Source: a virus
Length of the DNA: 33,278 nt
Reading direction: 5' to 3' (one strand)
IMG/VR virus record: IMGVR_UViG_3300034279_001598
Coordinates: 1-33,278 of that record
Shown: positions 14,342-21,003 of the stretch, in pieces
Numbering within the stretch: position 1 is the first letter of the stretch
How the letters are laid out: each line of letters opens with the position of its first letter
Translations under genes and position numbers: made by a program
The notes under the pieces: model-generated
What the model was told of the DNA's origin: nothing
The model's database searches: none
The model's input: only the letters and a program-made list of their open reading frames with translations

Positions 14342-14569
14342 ATGGAACCCGAGAAACCAAAGTTTAACAAGGGCGATTTTTTGAGGCGGCGAGAATACGC
14401 AATCCTTTCGGCGGTACAGTATCTTGAGGTTCTTTGCGACGACCTGGAGCACGCGCCAGGCGATCGCGACTTGAAGCGGATTGCCAAGAAGGCGAAAGCC
14501 TGCTTGCTTAAGGTGGAAGAGTTGCAATCGGAGATTTCGATTAAGGCTGTCGAACTGGAGGGTGCGTAA
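14342..14569 (+). CDS. Small helical protein of unknown function (75 aa)
   Basis: ATG 14342 follows CTTTTTGGAGATTGAAACG, a variant of the repeated leader module. Almost wholly helical with heptad-like spacing ('RDLKRIAKKAKACLLKVEEL'). Probably a small coiled-coil protein. Stop and next start overlap as TAATG. Confidence 0.66.
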   Translation: MEPEKPKFNKGDFLRRREYAILSAVQYLEVLCDDLEHAPGDRDLKRIAKKAKACLLKVEELQSEISIKAVELEGA

Positions 14570-14655
14570 TGGCAATCCTACTTGTCCTGGCCGGCTTTGT
14601 CCTCGGTTGCTCTTTCGGTTGCGGGCTCACGCTATGGGGGCTCATGGATGATTGA
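14569..14655 (+). CDS. Single-span membrane microprotein (28 aa)
   Basis: 28 codons beginning in TAATG, with GGAGG 8 nt upstream. Residues 2-24 form one hydrophobic span with two cysteines ('LVLAGFVLGCSFGCGLTLW'), followed by Met-Asp-Asp. It overlaps the next microprotein gene by 8 nt. Function unknown. Confidence 0.5.
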   Translation: MAILLVLAGFVLGCSFGCGLTLWGLMDD

Positions 14656-14746
14656 CACCGTCGAGATCTGCCGAGCATTGTTTGCCGGTGGAGTTGTTGC
14701 GATTCTTTTGGCTATTTTTTCAGAGGTGATTTATGAACGGGAATGA
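14648..14746 (+). CDS. Single-span membrane microprotein (32 aa)
   Basis: 32 codons. Polar N-terminus ('MIDTVEICRA'), one hydrophobic span at residues ~11-24 ('LFAGGVVAILLAIF'), charged C-terminus ('EVIYERE'). It overlaps genes on both sides by 8 and 14 nt, which supports its being translated as part of the chain. Confidence 0.5.
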   Translation: MIDTVEICRALFAGGVVAILLAIFSEVIYERE

Positions 14747-15008
14747 CAATGCCTTTCCGAGCAGTCCCGAGAGGTATGAGCCTGAGTTCGGACTTACCAA
14801 GCGCGAACTGATCGCGGCGATGGCGATGCAGGGGCTAGCGGCTAATTCCGGGCTGGCCGATGCTAACGTGGTCCTGATTGCTGGCTGGGCGGTTCAGCAC
14901 GCCGATGCACTCATCGAGCGACTTAACGCCGATCCGGTGGCCGAGGGCGTCAATCTGTTGCCGATGCACAGTCCCGAATTGGATGAGGGGCTGACAGATG
15001 GCAAGTGA
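14733..15008 (+). CDS. Conserved phage accessory protein (91 aa)
   Basis: 'GLTKRELIAAMAMQGLAAN' (residues ~20-38) is a pattern found in many phage small proteins encoded near recombination genes; their role is not known. The rest is helical and ends in an acidic tail. Overlaps the RecE-like gene by 11 nt and supplies its GAGGGG ribosome binding site. Confidence 0.72.
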   Translation: MNGNDNAFPSSPERYEPEFGLTKRELIAAMAMQGLAANSGLADANVVLIAGWAVQHADALIERLNADPVAEGVNLLPMHSPELDEGLTDGK

Positions 15009-15834
15009 TTATTACAAAATCGACGCAGTTTCAAACTCGATGCTAACGCTTTTGAAGCGATCCCCCTGGACGTTCTATCGGACCTACGTGACTACCGACC
15101 CCGCCGAAAAAATGGAATCGGAAGAGACCGACGCTATGCGGCTTGGATCGGCGGTTCACATGCTGGCCCTTGAGCCTGAGAAGTTCGGCGCGGAATACTT
15201 AGTCCTGGATGGGCCGATCAATCCGGCGACAGGCAAGCCATACGGCAGGGACACAAATAAATTTGAGGCATGGCTCAAGGCGTCAACGATGCTTGGAGAC
15301 GGGCGAACGATACTCATCCGAGAGGAATTCGCCGAGGGTCTTGCTATCGCCCAATCGTTCCAATCACACCCTGAGATTTCGGCGATTATGGCCAGCCGAG
15401 CCGAGAAGTTTTTCGAGTTCGAGTCATTCGGTCATGCGACTGTTGGCGGCTATACGATCCCCCTAAAGTGCAAGCTAGACTTTGTTTGTCCTGAGTTAAA
15501 AGTTATTGTCGACCTAAAGTCGACCCAAGACCCAAGCGAATACGAATGGTCCTGGTCGGCTGGCAAGCTTGGCTACCATCGGCAAAATGCGATGTATATC
15601 GACATGATGGAACTACGCTACGGCGAACGATTTGATTTTTTGTTTGGCGCGGTGCGATCAAAACCGCCTTACGATTCCCACGTTTACCGACTCGGCGAAA
15701 AGTCGATTAACAAGGGACGGGAAGAATACATGCGGCTTATTGAGCAATACGCCGAACGAAAGCAATCAGGTGATTGGAAGGTCCGATCACAAAGAATGGC
15801 AACGGAGATCGAAGTAAAGACAAGAGGAGAATGA
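14998..15834 (+). CDS. RecE-like PD-(D/E)XK exonuclease
   Basis: 278 aa, close to the usual length of phage exodeoxyribonuclease VIII-like proteins. It shows 'RLGSAVHMLALEP' with H54 (the typical G-x2-H helix), D161 in 'KCKLDFV', V171-D172-L-K174 (catalytic D-x-K) and 'YHRQNAMY' with Q196, the motif after the core. Such enzymes resect double-stranded ends 5' to 3' and leave 3' single strands for a RecT-type partner, which is encoded next with an ATGA overlap. All key residues are present, so activity is expected. Confidence 0.87.
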   Translation: MASDYYKIDAVSNSMLTLLKRSPWTFYRTYVTTDPAEKMESEETDAMRLGSAVHMLALEPEKFGAEYLVLDGPINPATGKPYGRDTNKFEAWLKASTMLGDGRTILIREEFAEGLAIAQSFQSHPEISAIMASRAEKFFEFESFGHATVGGYTIPLKCKLDFVCPELKVIVDLKSTQDPSEYEWSWSAGKLGYHRQNAMYIDMMELRYGERFDFLFGAVRSKPPYDSHVYRLGEKSINKGREEYMRLIEQYAERKQSGDWKVRSQRMATEIEVKTRGE

Positions 15835-16781
15835 CAGTGACAAAAACGACAACAGACCAACCAGCGACGGCGGTAGAGATCCCTACGGGAAAACAGCCAG
15901 CGGTAGAGATCCCGCTATCGGGCAAGCAGGCAGCGGGCGCCGTTGCGACGGTTCAAGCGGCCAGAAGGGTTCTTACGTTCCGCGAGCGGTGCTACGAAAT
16001 TAGCTTCCCGATGCTCAAAAGCATGGTCGGCGAAGAAAGGGCAAAGGAGGCATCCGGGCGCGTTGCAGCGGCATTGGCTGCATCCAGGGCGGCAGCTAGA
16101 GACCCGAAGGACTTTGACCTTTGCACGGTCGAAAGCATTGGCCGGGTAGTCGCAATTTCGGCTCTGACGGGCATCTACCCTGGGACAGGGGCAACCGCTT
16201 TGGCCTATGCGATTCCCAGGCGACCCCGGCAAGGCGAAGACCCGCAGTTGACGTATCAATTAAGCCATCGAGGGCTTAACGCTCTTGCGAATCGAGCGGG
16301 GGCGCACATGGTTGCGGTTCCAATCAGCTACAACGATCAGATCGAGGTGACTGAGACCGGGGACGTTATCATCCGGTCGATGGACCTGGACAACCCGCCG
16401 ACGACCGAAGCGGAATTGCGGGGCGTTGTGGTGCTCGTTAAGCGACTCGATACCGGGACGCTTGTTTATGCTGGATGGGTTCCGAAAAAACTCATTCACG
16501 AACGCCGTGACGTTTCGGATTCGTACAAGTACGCCGAGAGCCCGAAGGGGGATTGGTCGAAAGGATCAAGCCCTTGGCACGCATGGTACACCCCGCAAGC
16601 GATGAAAACGGCGATGCACTACGCAATAGCCCGAGGCTGGTGCGTGATTGACGACACAGACGCTCAACGGGCTCTATCTGCCGATGTTGAGAGCGATATC
16701 ATCGACGTAGAATCCAGGACCCTGAATAGCGTCAGGCTTACCCGCAACGAACTGCCAGCGATCGAGGGCCCAGCGGAATAG
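15831..16781 (+). CDS. RecT-like single-strand annealing protein
   Basis: 316 aa from ATG 15831 (ATGA overlap with the exonuclease). The first ~45 residues are a low-complexity Pro/Thr/Ala segment. The core has 'ISALTGIYPGTGATALAYAIP', 'LTYQLSHRGLNALANRAGA' and 'WHAWYTPQAMKTAMHYAIAR', which follow the RecT/RedB layout (conserved G.P, LS.RG, and K..A.....). It would coat the 3' tails made by the RecE-like enzyme and anneal homologous strands during replication-linked recombination. Confidence 0.82.
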   Translation: MTVTKTTTDQPATAVEIPTGKQPAVEIPLSGKQAAGAVATVQAARRVLTFRERCYEISFPMLKSMVGEERAKEASGRVAAALAASRAAARDPKDFDLCTVESIGRVVAISALTGIYPGTGATALAYAIPRRPRQGEDPQLTYQLSHRGLNALANRAGAHMVAVPISYNDQIEVTETGDVIIRSMDLDNPPTTEAELRGVVVLVKRLDTGTLVYAGWVPKKLIHERRDVSDSYKYAESPKGDWSKGSSPWHAWYTPQAMKTAMHYAIARGWCVIDDTDAQRALSADVESDIIDVESRTLNSVRLTRNELPAIEGPAE

Positions 16782-17079
16782 CGAACCAGGATCGGCGGCG
16801 CGGGGAAACATCGTGTATCCCACGCCGTCGAAACTGCGAGGGTCGGCGGCGTGGCGATAACCACGATTTGAAATAAGCGGCATCGGCAAGAGAAGCGGAA
16901 ACGTAGAGACTCGGCAGAGAATTGGGGCAAACGAACGCATCCCAGGCGCCGTAAGCAGGTAGCCAATCCTGCCCGATCCTTTTGCCCTGGAAGTTATTGC
17001 GGCGGAACAGCCGTGCCTTCGGCTCATTGAGCTAGTGTAGGCACGGAAGGCGAGGGTTCAAATCCCTCTCGGGGCTTTT
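16782..17079 (+). other. Structured non-coding stretch with a tRNA-like T arm
   Basis: No convincing ORF. CCACGCCG (16820-16827) pairs perfectly with CGGCGTGG (16847-16854). CCGTGCC (17011-17017) pairs with GGCACGG (17039-17045). At 17052-17068, GAGGG-TTCAAAT-CCCTC is a perfect tRNA T arm, followed by TCGGGGC-T, which can pair with GCCCTGG at 16984-16990 (two G-U). However, no U8 and no 7-nt anticodon loop can be fitted, so this is tRNA-like at most. It could be a decayed tRNA, a tRNA-mimic or a regulatory RNA. Confidence 0.35.
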
Positions 17080-17119
17080 GCCAACCCATTTCGGGGCGGC
17101 GTATGGAGGTTGAGTTATG
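17080..17119 (+). repeat. Repeated leader element with GAGGT ribosome binding site, copy 1
   Basis: GCCAACCC-ATTT-CGGGGCGGCG followed by TATGGAGGT and the ATG. The second copy is at 17491-17529. The ACCC/GGGG arms can form a small hairpin above a strong Shine-Dalgarno. Confidence 0.6.
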
Positions 17120-17491
17120 GCTAGATACCTAAGAAAAGCGGTGTGGGTTGAGGCTCGGCAGTTCACAACGAACAACGAGCCGGACAATAAAGAAATGGAT
17201 TCAATCATTTTGTGGCTAGGGTCGAATGGCACGAAGGCGACGCACGACGGCACAAGCATCTACATCGAGATGGCCAGCGGACAAGTAGCGGAGGCCGTTG
17301 TCGGCGACTTCATTGTATTTGATCGAAGCCTAGGGGTTTTGTTTTTGGCCAGCGAGTTTTCTTTTTTCGAGGCTTTTGAGGAGTGTACGCACGATTGGGA
17401 AGCCATCGACGATACCGATAAAGATCAGTGCTTGTTTTGCGAGGAAGTGCGGACGTATCCCGTGCAGTATTTTGGCGATGAAGTTTTATAG
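17117..17491 (+). CDS. Conserved phage-type protein (124 aa)
   Basis: Opens with 'ARYLRKAVWVEARQFTT' and later 'AVVGDFIVFDRSLGVLFLASEFSFFEAFEE'. This matches a common family of small phage proteins in which a 'K.VVVEA.Q' strand is followed by 'PGD(Y/W)I' and 'F..tYE'. Their function is unknown. Residues ~95-112 add 'CTHDW...DQCLFC', a possible zinc site not general to the family. GAGGT lies 6 nt before the ATG. Confidence 0.7.
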   Translation: MARYLRKAVWVEARQFTTNNEPDNKEMDSIILWLGSNGTKATHDGTSIYIEMASGQVAEAVVGDFIVFDRSLGVLFLASEFSFFEAFEECTHDWEAIDDTDKDQCLFCEEVRTYPVQYFGDEVL

Positions 17492-17529
17492 CCAACCCGC
17501 TTCGGGGCGGCGTATGGAGGTGAAATATG
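17491..17529 (+). repeat. Repeated leader element, copy 2
   Basis: GCCAACCC-GCTT-CGGGGCGGCG-TATGGAGGT, then ATG 17527. It is almost the same as the element at 17080 and begins inside the stop codon of the intervening gene, as if a leader-plus-gene unit had been duplicated. Confidence 0.6.
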
Positions 17530-17601
17530 TTGGATATACTACTATGGTTTATCGCGTTTGCTGTCTTTGTGTTTGTTGTTGCGTTTATGTTTGCATCGTA
17601 G
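17527..17601 (+). CDS. Membrane microprotein A1 (24 aa)
   Basis: 24 codons, GAGGT 5 nt upstream of ATG 17527. After 'MLDILLW' the rest is an uninterrupted hydrophobic span to the TAG. A second ORF (B1) lies in the -1-related frame from ATG 17544. The A/B pair recurs at 17658-17717. Confidence 0.5.
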   Translation: MLDILLWFIAFAVFVFVVAFMFAS

Positions 17602-17639
17602 GTCGCAAGGCGCAACCTGTGCAATATGAGATCGCTTAA
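17544..17639 (+). CDS. Nested micro-ORF B1 (31 aa, Cys-rich hydrophobic)
   Basis: 31 codons overlapping A1 in another frame. It starts 'MVYRVCCLCVCCCVYVCIVG', then 'RKAQPVQYEIA'. No separate ribosome binding site; translation would rely on A1. It aligns residue for residue with the start of B2 (M-x2-R, C-x-C-V, G-x-K, Y-E-I). Confidence 0.35.
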   Translation: MVYRVCCLCVCCCVYVCIVGRKAQPVQYEIA

Positions 17640-17657
17640 GTTTACTAGGATATTCAA

Positions 17658-17717
17658 GTGACATGGCTAATCGTATTTTTTGTTTTTGCGTGCTTGGTTG
17701 TTTTGGTTTTTTCCTAG
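17658..17717 (+). CDS. Membrane microprotein A2 (19 aa)
   Basis: GTG 17658 with AGGA 7 nt upstream; 'MTWLIVFFVFACLVVLVFS' then TAG. It aligns with A1 from the shared Trp onward. A different frame (B2, ATG 17663) overlaps it, so which frame is used is uncertain. Confidence 0.4.
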   Translation: MTWLIVFFVFACLVVLVFS

Positions 17718-17950
17718 GGTGCAAGTCACCCGCAGTTTATGAAATCATCGAGGTTTCAAATGCGCAAACGATGCTCGATTTGCACCGACGCTTTCGAGGC
17801 GGCAAAGCGGGACAAATGCCCCAAGTGCCAACTACTAACCGATCTCGGCATCGACAAAATCAGGATCCTGCTAAAGCTTGCCGAGACGATTCCAAGGCGG
17901 GCAAAGCGGTACTTGGAGCGGGTGAACTATTTCACGCCGTATTCCGTTGA
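17663..17950 (+). CDS. Nested ORF B2, lipoprotein-like N-terminus (extent uncertain)
   Basis: The first ~30 residues look real: 'MANRIFCFCVLGCFGFFLGC' is a hydrophobic leader ending in an L-G-C lipobox, then 'KSPAVYEIIEV'. The remaining ~60 residues overlap the next gene in another frame and look like shadow sequence. Either the product is translated to 17950, or only the leader similarity to B1 is meaningful. Confidence 0.3.
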   Translation: MANRIFCFCVLGCFGFFLGCKSPAVYEIIEVSNAQTMLDLHRRFRGGKAGQMPQVPTTNRSRHRQNQDPAKACRDDSKAGKAVLGAGELFHAVFR

Positions 17951-18143
17951 GCCCATACCGCTACTACCCGATGGCATTAAAGACCATCAAGCACGGCGGG
18001 CGATTGGTAGCAACGAAAAGACGAATGTTTATTGGTGCTCACGGTGCAACGTGCCTTTGAGCCGTCCATTTTGTTTGGTTTGCAATCTGAGAGGGAAAAA
18101 AGATGACGAAGATCGAGGCATTTTGGGAAAACGCAACGGCTGA
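17760..18143 (+). CDS. Two-zinc-ribbon protein (127 aa)
   Basis: Start at ATG 17760, GAGGT 5 nt upstream; ATG 17739 is in frame but lacks such a site. C5-x2-C8 and C20-x2-C23 form one ribbon, C93-x2-C96 and C105-x2-C108 a second; between them is a basic helical linker ('RRAKRYLERVNYFTPYSVEP'). Probably a nucleic-acid or protein-binding adaptor. It overlaps the next gene by 41 nt. Confidence 0.68.
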   Translation: MRKRCSICTDAFEAAKRDKCPKCQLLTDLGIDKIRILLKLAETIPRRAKRYLERVNYFTPYSVEPIPLLPDGIKDHQARRAIGSNEKTNVYWCSRCNVPLSRPFCLVCNLRGKKDDEDRGILGKRNG

Positions 18144-18702
18144 CGATGTTGCGGAAATCGCGAACACTCGAAAGCCAATTTTGGCTAGAGTCAGGGACGA
18201 GGAAACCGAAGCTTGGCGAGAGGATTTGATTTCTGGGTGGAGGCTTTCCAGGTTTCTTCCGGGCGCAGTCTGGATTGATGCTGACGGCGTGCATTGGAAG
18301 CACTGCCAAGTCTACCGCGAGCCTTCCTGGCACGCGAACAAGCCCGATCCAGGGCCGGGGTTCAGGTTGCTAGGAAAGTTTCCCGATGAGGAATTGAAGC
18401 CGGGGGATGAGTATTTCGACAGAGTAACCATAAAGTGGCGATGTTCACTTAACGCGAAAGCTGGACAGCCACAACCCGAAAAGGTTTGGTATCGCCGACG
18501 CATCGAGCCGGTGGAGCCTGAGCCGCAGCACTACATTTTGCGGGTCGGCGATACGGTCGAGAACCCAAACGGCGATTGTATCAAGGTTGTAAACCCTGGC
18601 TTCGAGCAAAGCCACTACTCGCTCAAGGTCGGCGATACGATCAGCACTCCCAACGGCCAGACGATCACGATCACTAAAAAAGGCTTTGAGGTGACGCAGT
18701 GA
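18103..18702 (+). CDS. Protein with C-terminal tandem repeat (199 aa)
   Basis: GAGGG lies 7 nt before the ATG. Residues ~1-60 read 'AFWENATADDVAEIANTRKP', an opening shared by small phage/bacterial proteins that precede a W-rich domain; residues ~75-140 contain 'RLLGKFPDEELKPGDEYFD' and 'WYRRRIEPVEPEP'. The C-terminus holds two copies of a ~28-residue unit, H-Y-x-L-x-V-G-D-T-x4-P-N-G ... G-F-E. The repeat resembles small beta-hairpin domains. Function unknown. The final E-V codons form the GAGGT site of the next gene. Confidence 0.66.
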   Translation: MTKIEAFWENATADDVAEIANTRKPILARVRDEETEAWREDLISGWRLSRFLPGAVWIDADGVHWKHCQVYREPSWHANKPDPGPGFRLLGKFPDEELKPGDEYFDRVTIKWRCSLNAKAGQPQPEKVWYRRRIEPVEPEPQHYILRVGDTVENPNGDCIKVVNPGFEQSHYSLKVGDTISTPNGQTITITKKGFEVTQ

Positions 18703-18959
18703 GCGAAACTAAAGAAGACTGGGTTTTCGTCTACAAGTGCCGTCTTTGCGGCGAAACGGAACGCAATCCCTTTTTGTTTGCCGATAGATTCGAGGTTATT
18801 GAAATTATGGTTGATATTAGAATCAACGGGTCACATCAGACACCAGGCTGCGGCGCAATACGCAGAACGTGTTTGCATGCGTGCAAGAACGGCGGCGTAG
18901 GTGTTTCGGATATACAGGGGGTGATTCAGGCGTCAATTGGCGCAGAGGTGACGCAGTGA
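18699..18959 (+). CDS. Small zinc-binding candidate (86 aa)
   Basis: GTG start in a GTGA overlap. 'YKCRLCGETERNPF' (C-x2-C) near residue 14 and 'GCGAIRRTCLHACKNGG' near residue 50 provide possible metal ligands. The C-terminal 'GVSDIQGVIQA' suggests a helix. Ends in EVTQ*, like the preceding gene. Confidence 0.62.
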   Translation: MSETKEDWVFVYKCRLCGETERNPFLFADRFEVIEIMVDIRINGSHQTPGCGAIRRTCLHACKNGGVGVSDIQGVIQASIGAEVTQ

Positions 18960-19216
18960 AACGCAAAGCAATTGACTACATCGGGGCGTCTGTACTCTTT
19001 ATTATCATAGCGGCAGGGATCGGCTCGACTTCGCTGAAGCTTGCAGAGTCTTACTACGCCGAACCCAGCGACCCCCAGCGCTATACCGTACATTTCGACG
19101 GCATCGACTACCAAGACTTGACGCTAACCGGCGGCTCTGGCCAATGGTCGTCATACAAAACCAAAGCGGGCAAACGTATTGAATTTCACGGCAATTTCTA
19201 TGAGGTAGAGCAATGA
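18956..19216 (+). CDS. Membrane-anchored small protein (86 aa)
   Basis: GTG in GTGA, GAGGT 6 nt upstream. N-terminus 'KRKAIDYIGASVLFIIIAAG' is a basic start plus transmembrane segment; the outer part has 'YTVHFDGIDYQDLTLTGGSG' and a small beta domain. Probably inner-membrane or exported. Ends YEVEQ*. Confidence 0.64.
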   Translation: MKRKAIDYIGASVLFIIIAAGIGSTSLKLAESYYAEPSDPQRYTVHFDGIDYQDLTLTGGSGQWSSYKTKAGKRIEFHGNFYEVEQ

Positions 19217-19428
19217 CACAATGGGCAGACAAGACGCTCGATGGAATCACGGGCAATAAGGTGCGAAACATTCGCAATAGTGAGAACTACGGAGGGCATT
19301 TACTACAAGGAGAGATCCTTTTCAAGTTGGTATGGACCGTAGGAATCTGGTATCCAGACGGCAAATACGCAGGGACGCTAGTTAATACAGGTGATAGGTC
19401 ACTAGATTTAGTGGAGGTTGAGCAATGA
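19213..19428 (+). CDS. Tandem paralogue 1 of the W/DG(R/K)Y family (71 aa)
   Basis: 'MTQWADKTLDGI' then 'KVRNIRNSENYGGHLLQGEI', 'TVGIWYPDGKYAG' and a 'LDLVEVEQ' end. The same order (N-terminal QW, a strand, W..DG.Y, D-L-I/V-E-V end) recurs in the next three genes. Likely a compact beta domain; function unknown. Confidence 0.64.
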   Translation: MTQWADKTLDGITGNKVRNIRNSENYGGHLLQGEILFKLVWTVGIWYPDGKYAGTLVNTGDRSLDLVEVEQ

Positions 19429-19853
19429 CACAATGGCAAGACAAAACCAGAGGCGGGCATCCATATCGGATCACAATAAGCGATCCCAGCTCGCACCGTC
19501 CGATACGCGGCGAGGTTGAGGATTCGGGGCTGGTGGTTGAAGTCCACTGGACCGAAGACGGCAGGTGCAACCTAGACGGCGAACACCCATACGACCTAAT
19601 CCCCATCGAACCAAAGGCCCCTAGCCCCGCGAAGGCAAGGGTTGATTTGGCACTGGCGGCATTTGAATACAAGATGGCTGCTGACGTAACCGACGCGGCT
19701 ACAGAAAGAGAGGCCGAAGCCGAATTGAAGTTCCGCGAGGCCATGAAAGCATGCGGAAAGGATAACGCAGTCGTATCTATTTACGGTGCTTTATTCCTGT
19801 TTCAGATCGACAAGGACGGCTGTATTTTCGTCGAAGAAACAGAGGTGCTTTAA
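19425..19853 (+). CDS. Tandem paralogue 2 with helical extension (142 aa)
   Basis: 'MTQWQDKTRGGHPYRITI', 'EVHWTEDGRCNLDGEHPYDLIPIE' repeat the family pattern; residues ~65-110 add an Ala/Glu-rich helix ('AALAAFEYKMAADVTDA'-like, coiled-coil potential), then a short beta end. Start context ATGACACAATGG is identical to that of paralogue 1. Confidence 0.64.
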   Translation: MTQWQDKTRGGHPYRITISDPSSHRPIRGEVEDSGLVVEVHWTEDGRCNLDGEHPYDLIPIEPKAPSPAKARVDLALAAFEYKMAADVTDAATEREAEAELKFREAMKACGKDNAVVSIYGALFLFQIDKDGCIFVEETEVL

Positions 19854-20080
19854 TGCTCAGGCAATGGCAACCAACGACACGCGGCGGCTTTTGGGTGCGA
19901 AACATTGAGCCGGTCGACAGAGAAGCCGAGTTCCACGATTTACGCGGGCAGGTCGGCAATTACAGCAACGAGCCACCTAGCGAAGATCCGGCTGACTGGC
20001 ACTGGGAAACGTGGCGAAGCGATGGGCGGTATATGGTCGGGAAGGAAAGCGTTTTTGATTTAATTGAGGTGCAAGAATGA
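19853..20080 (+). CDS. Tandem paralogue 3 (75 aa)
   Basis: 'MLRQWQPTTRGGFWVRNIEP' and 'WETWRSDGRYMVGKESVFDLIEVQE' fit the family pattern. TAATG overlap at its start, with GAGGT 6 nt upstream. Confidence 0.64.
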   Translation: MLRQWQPTTRGGFWVRNIEPVDREAEFHDLRGQVGNYSNEPPSEDPADWHWETWRSDGRYMVGKESVFDLIEVQE

Positions 20081-20454
20081 ATAAATGGCAGATCGGGCCG
20101 GTCAAACTAGCCAACGGCGAAGAGGCTTTCATTGACGCGATCAATGAGGGGCAGGAGGAATGTCGCTATACGGGTCGAATTCGCAATCCCTCAAACGTGG
20201 GGCCATATTGGGTTGCTGCGGCATGGCACCTCAACGGGCGATATGCGGGCGATTTATTTCTAGGGGTAAACAACACACGCAACCTAGCCCCACCGCCGAA
20301 GAAAACGGTGCGGGTGAAGGCGTGCATTTTGGTCTACGAGGACGGGTCTACTATATCCACCTCGTCGGACGAATCCGATCTTGGCGAAGCAAAAAAGCAC
20401 GCTTTTGCGTTGGTTAAGTTTGATCGCGAAGTCGAGGAAGGGGAGGGGCTATGA
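20077..20454 (+). CDS. Tandem paralogue 4 with C-terminal extension (125 aa)
   Basis: 'MNKWQIGPVKLANG' and 'VAAAWHLNGRYAGDLFLG' keep the family pattern; residues ~73-125 add a different beta-alpha segment ('VRVKACILVYEDGSTIST', then 'LGEAKKHAFALVKF'). ATGA overlap with the nuclease gene that follows. Confidence 0.62.
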   Translation: MNKWQIGPVKLANGEEAFIDAINEGQEECRYTGRIRNPSNVGPYWVAAAWHLNGRYAGDLFLGVNNTRNLAPPPKKTVRVKACILVYEDGSTISTSSDESDLGEAKKHAFALVKFDREVEEGEGL

Positions 20455-20825
20455 TCTACATCTACAAAGCCGAACTAATCCGGGTCGTCGATGGCGATAC
20501 CGTCGACCTGATTATCGACCTGGGGTTCGACACGTCACGCAAAGAGCGATTCAGACTCTACGGCGTTGACGCACCGGAGATGAATACACCTGAGGGCAAG
20601 GAGGCTAAGGCGTGGCTATGGGAGGCGTTGCAGCCCCTTGAGTCGATCTACGTCCAGACGGTCCAGCTAGAGACCAAGGCCAAGCGCGACAAATACGGGC
20701 GGTTTCTGGCGGTGCTTTATCGCGAACAGCCAACGGGCGGTTTTGCTACGCCAGAATTTCTACATTCGGCGTCGATCAATTCCCGAATGATTGTCAGAGG
20801 TCACGCAAAGGAAAGGTATTGGTGA
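20451..20825 (+). CDS. SNase-like (thermonuclease fold) nuclease
   Basis: 124 aa. 'RVVDGDTVDLIIDLGF' gives the calcium-binding acidic residues (D14, D16), 'R35-L-Y-G-V-D40-A-P-E43' gives the catalytic Arg, Asp and Glu, and 'K81-Y-G-R84' the second catalytic Arg. All staphylococcal-nuclease catalytic positions are present, so an active Ca-dependent nuclease is expected. There is no signal peptide, so it would act in the cytoplasm, for example on host or recombination DNA. It sits between the paralogue array and the methyltransferase. Confidence 0.84.
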   Translation: MIYIYKAELIRVVDGDTVDLIIDLGFDTSRKERFRLYGVDAPEMNTPEGKEAKAWLWEALQPLESIYVQTVQLETKAKRDKYGRFLAVLYREQPTGGFATPEFLHSASINSRMIVRGHAKERYW

Positions 20826-20992
20826 TGAACCCCTACCAACCCCCTGACGACGAAAGCCAACTCGACCGGATCGAGCGGAAGATTGACAGGCTGAATGGCG
20901 AATTCCTGACCGTCTTGATTCTCGGGGCGGGCTTTGGGGCGGCGGTGCTGATTTTGCTCGAAGTGCTTCGAGTTAACGGATGGAAGTTTTGA
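20825..20992 (+). CDS. Small membrane protein with N-terminal coiled coil (55 aa)
   Basis: ATG in a TGATG overlap. 'DDESQLDRIERKIDRLNGEF' is a charged heptad helix, followed by one transmembrane segment ('TVLILGAGFGAAVLILLEVL') and a short basic end. Similar small proteins occur widely in phages; function unknown. Confidence 0.62.
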   Translation: MNPYQPPDDESQLDRIERKIDRLNGEFLTVLILGAGFGAAVLILLEVLRVNGWKF

Positions 20993-21003
20993 AAGGCTAC
21001 TCG

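Noticed and set aside
16674-17027. Minus-strand ORF of 117 codons over the structured gap
   Set aside because: It runs into the 3' end of the RecT-like gene, has no ribosome binding site, and its text is low in protein-like pattern. The gap's pairing pattern explains the sequence better.
16984-17076. A complete functional tRNA gene
   Set aside because: The T arm and acceptor pairing fit, but positions 8-9 read AA instead of U-purine, the D arm has only a 3-bp stem, and no 5-bp anticodon stem with a 7-nt loop can be drawn. Kept only as tRNA-like.
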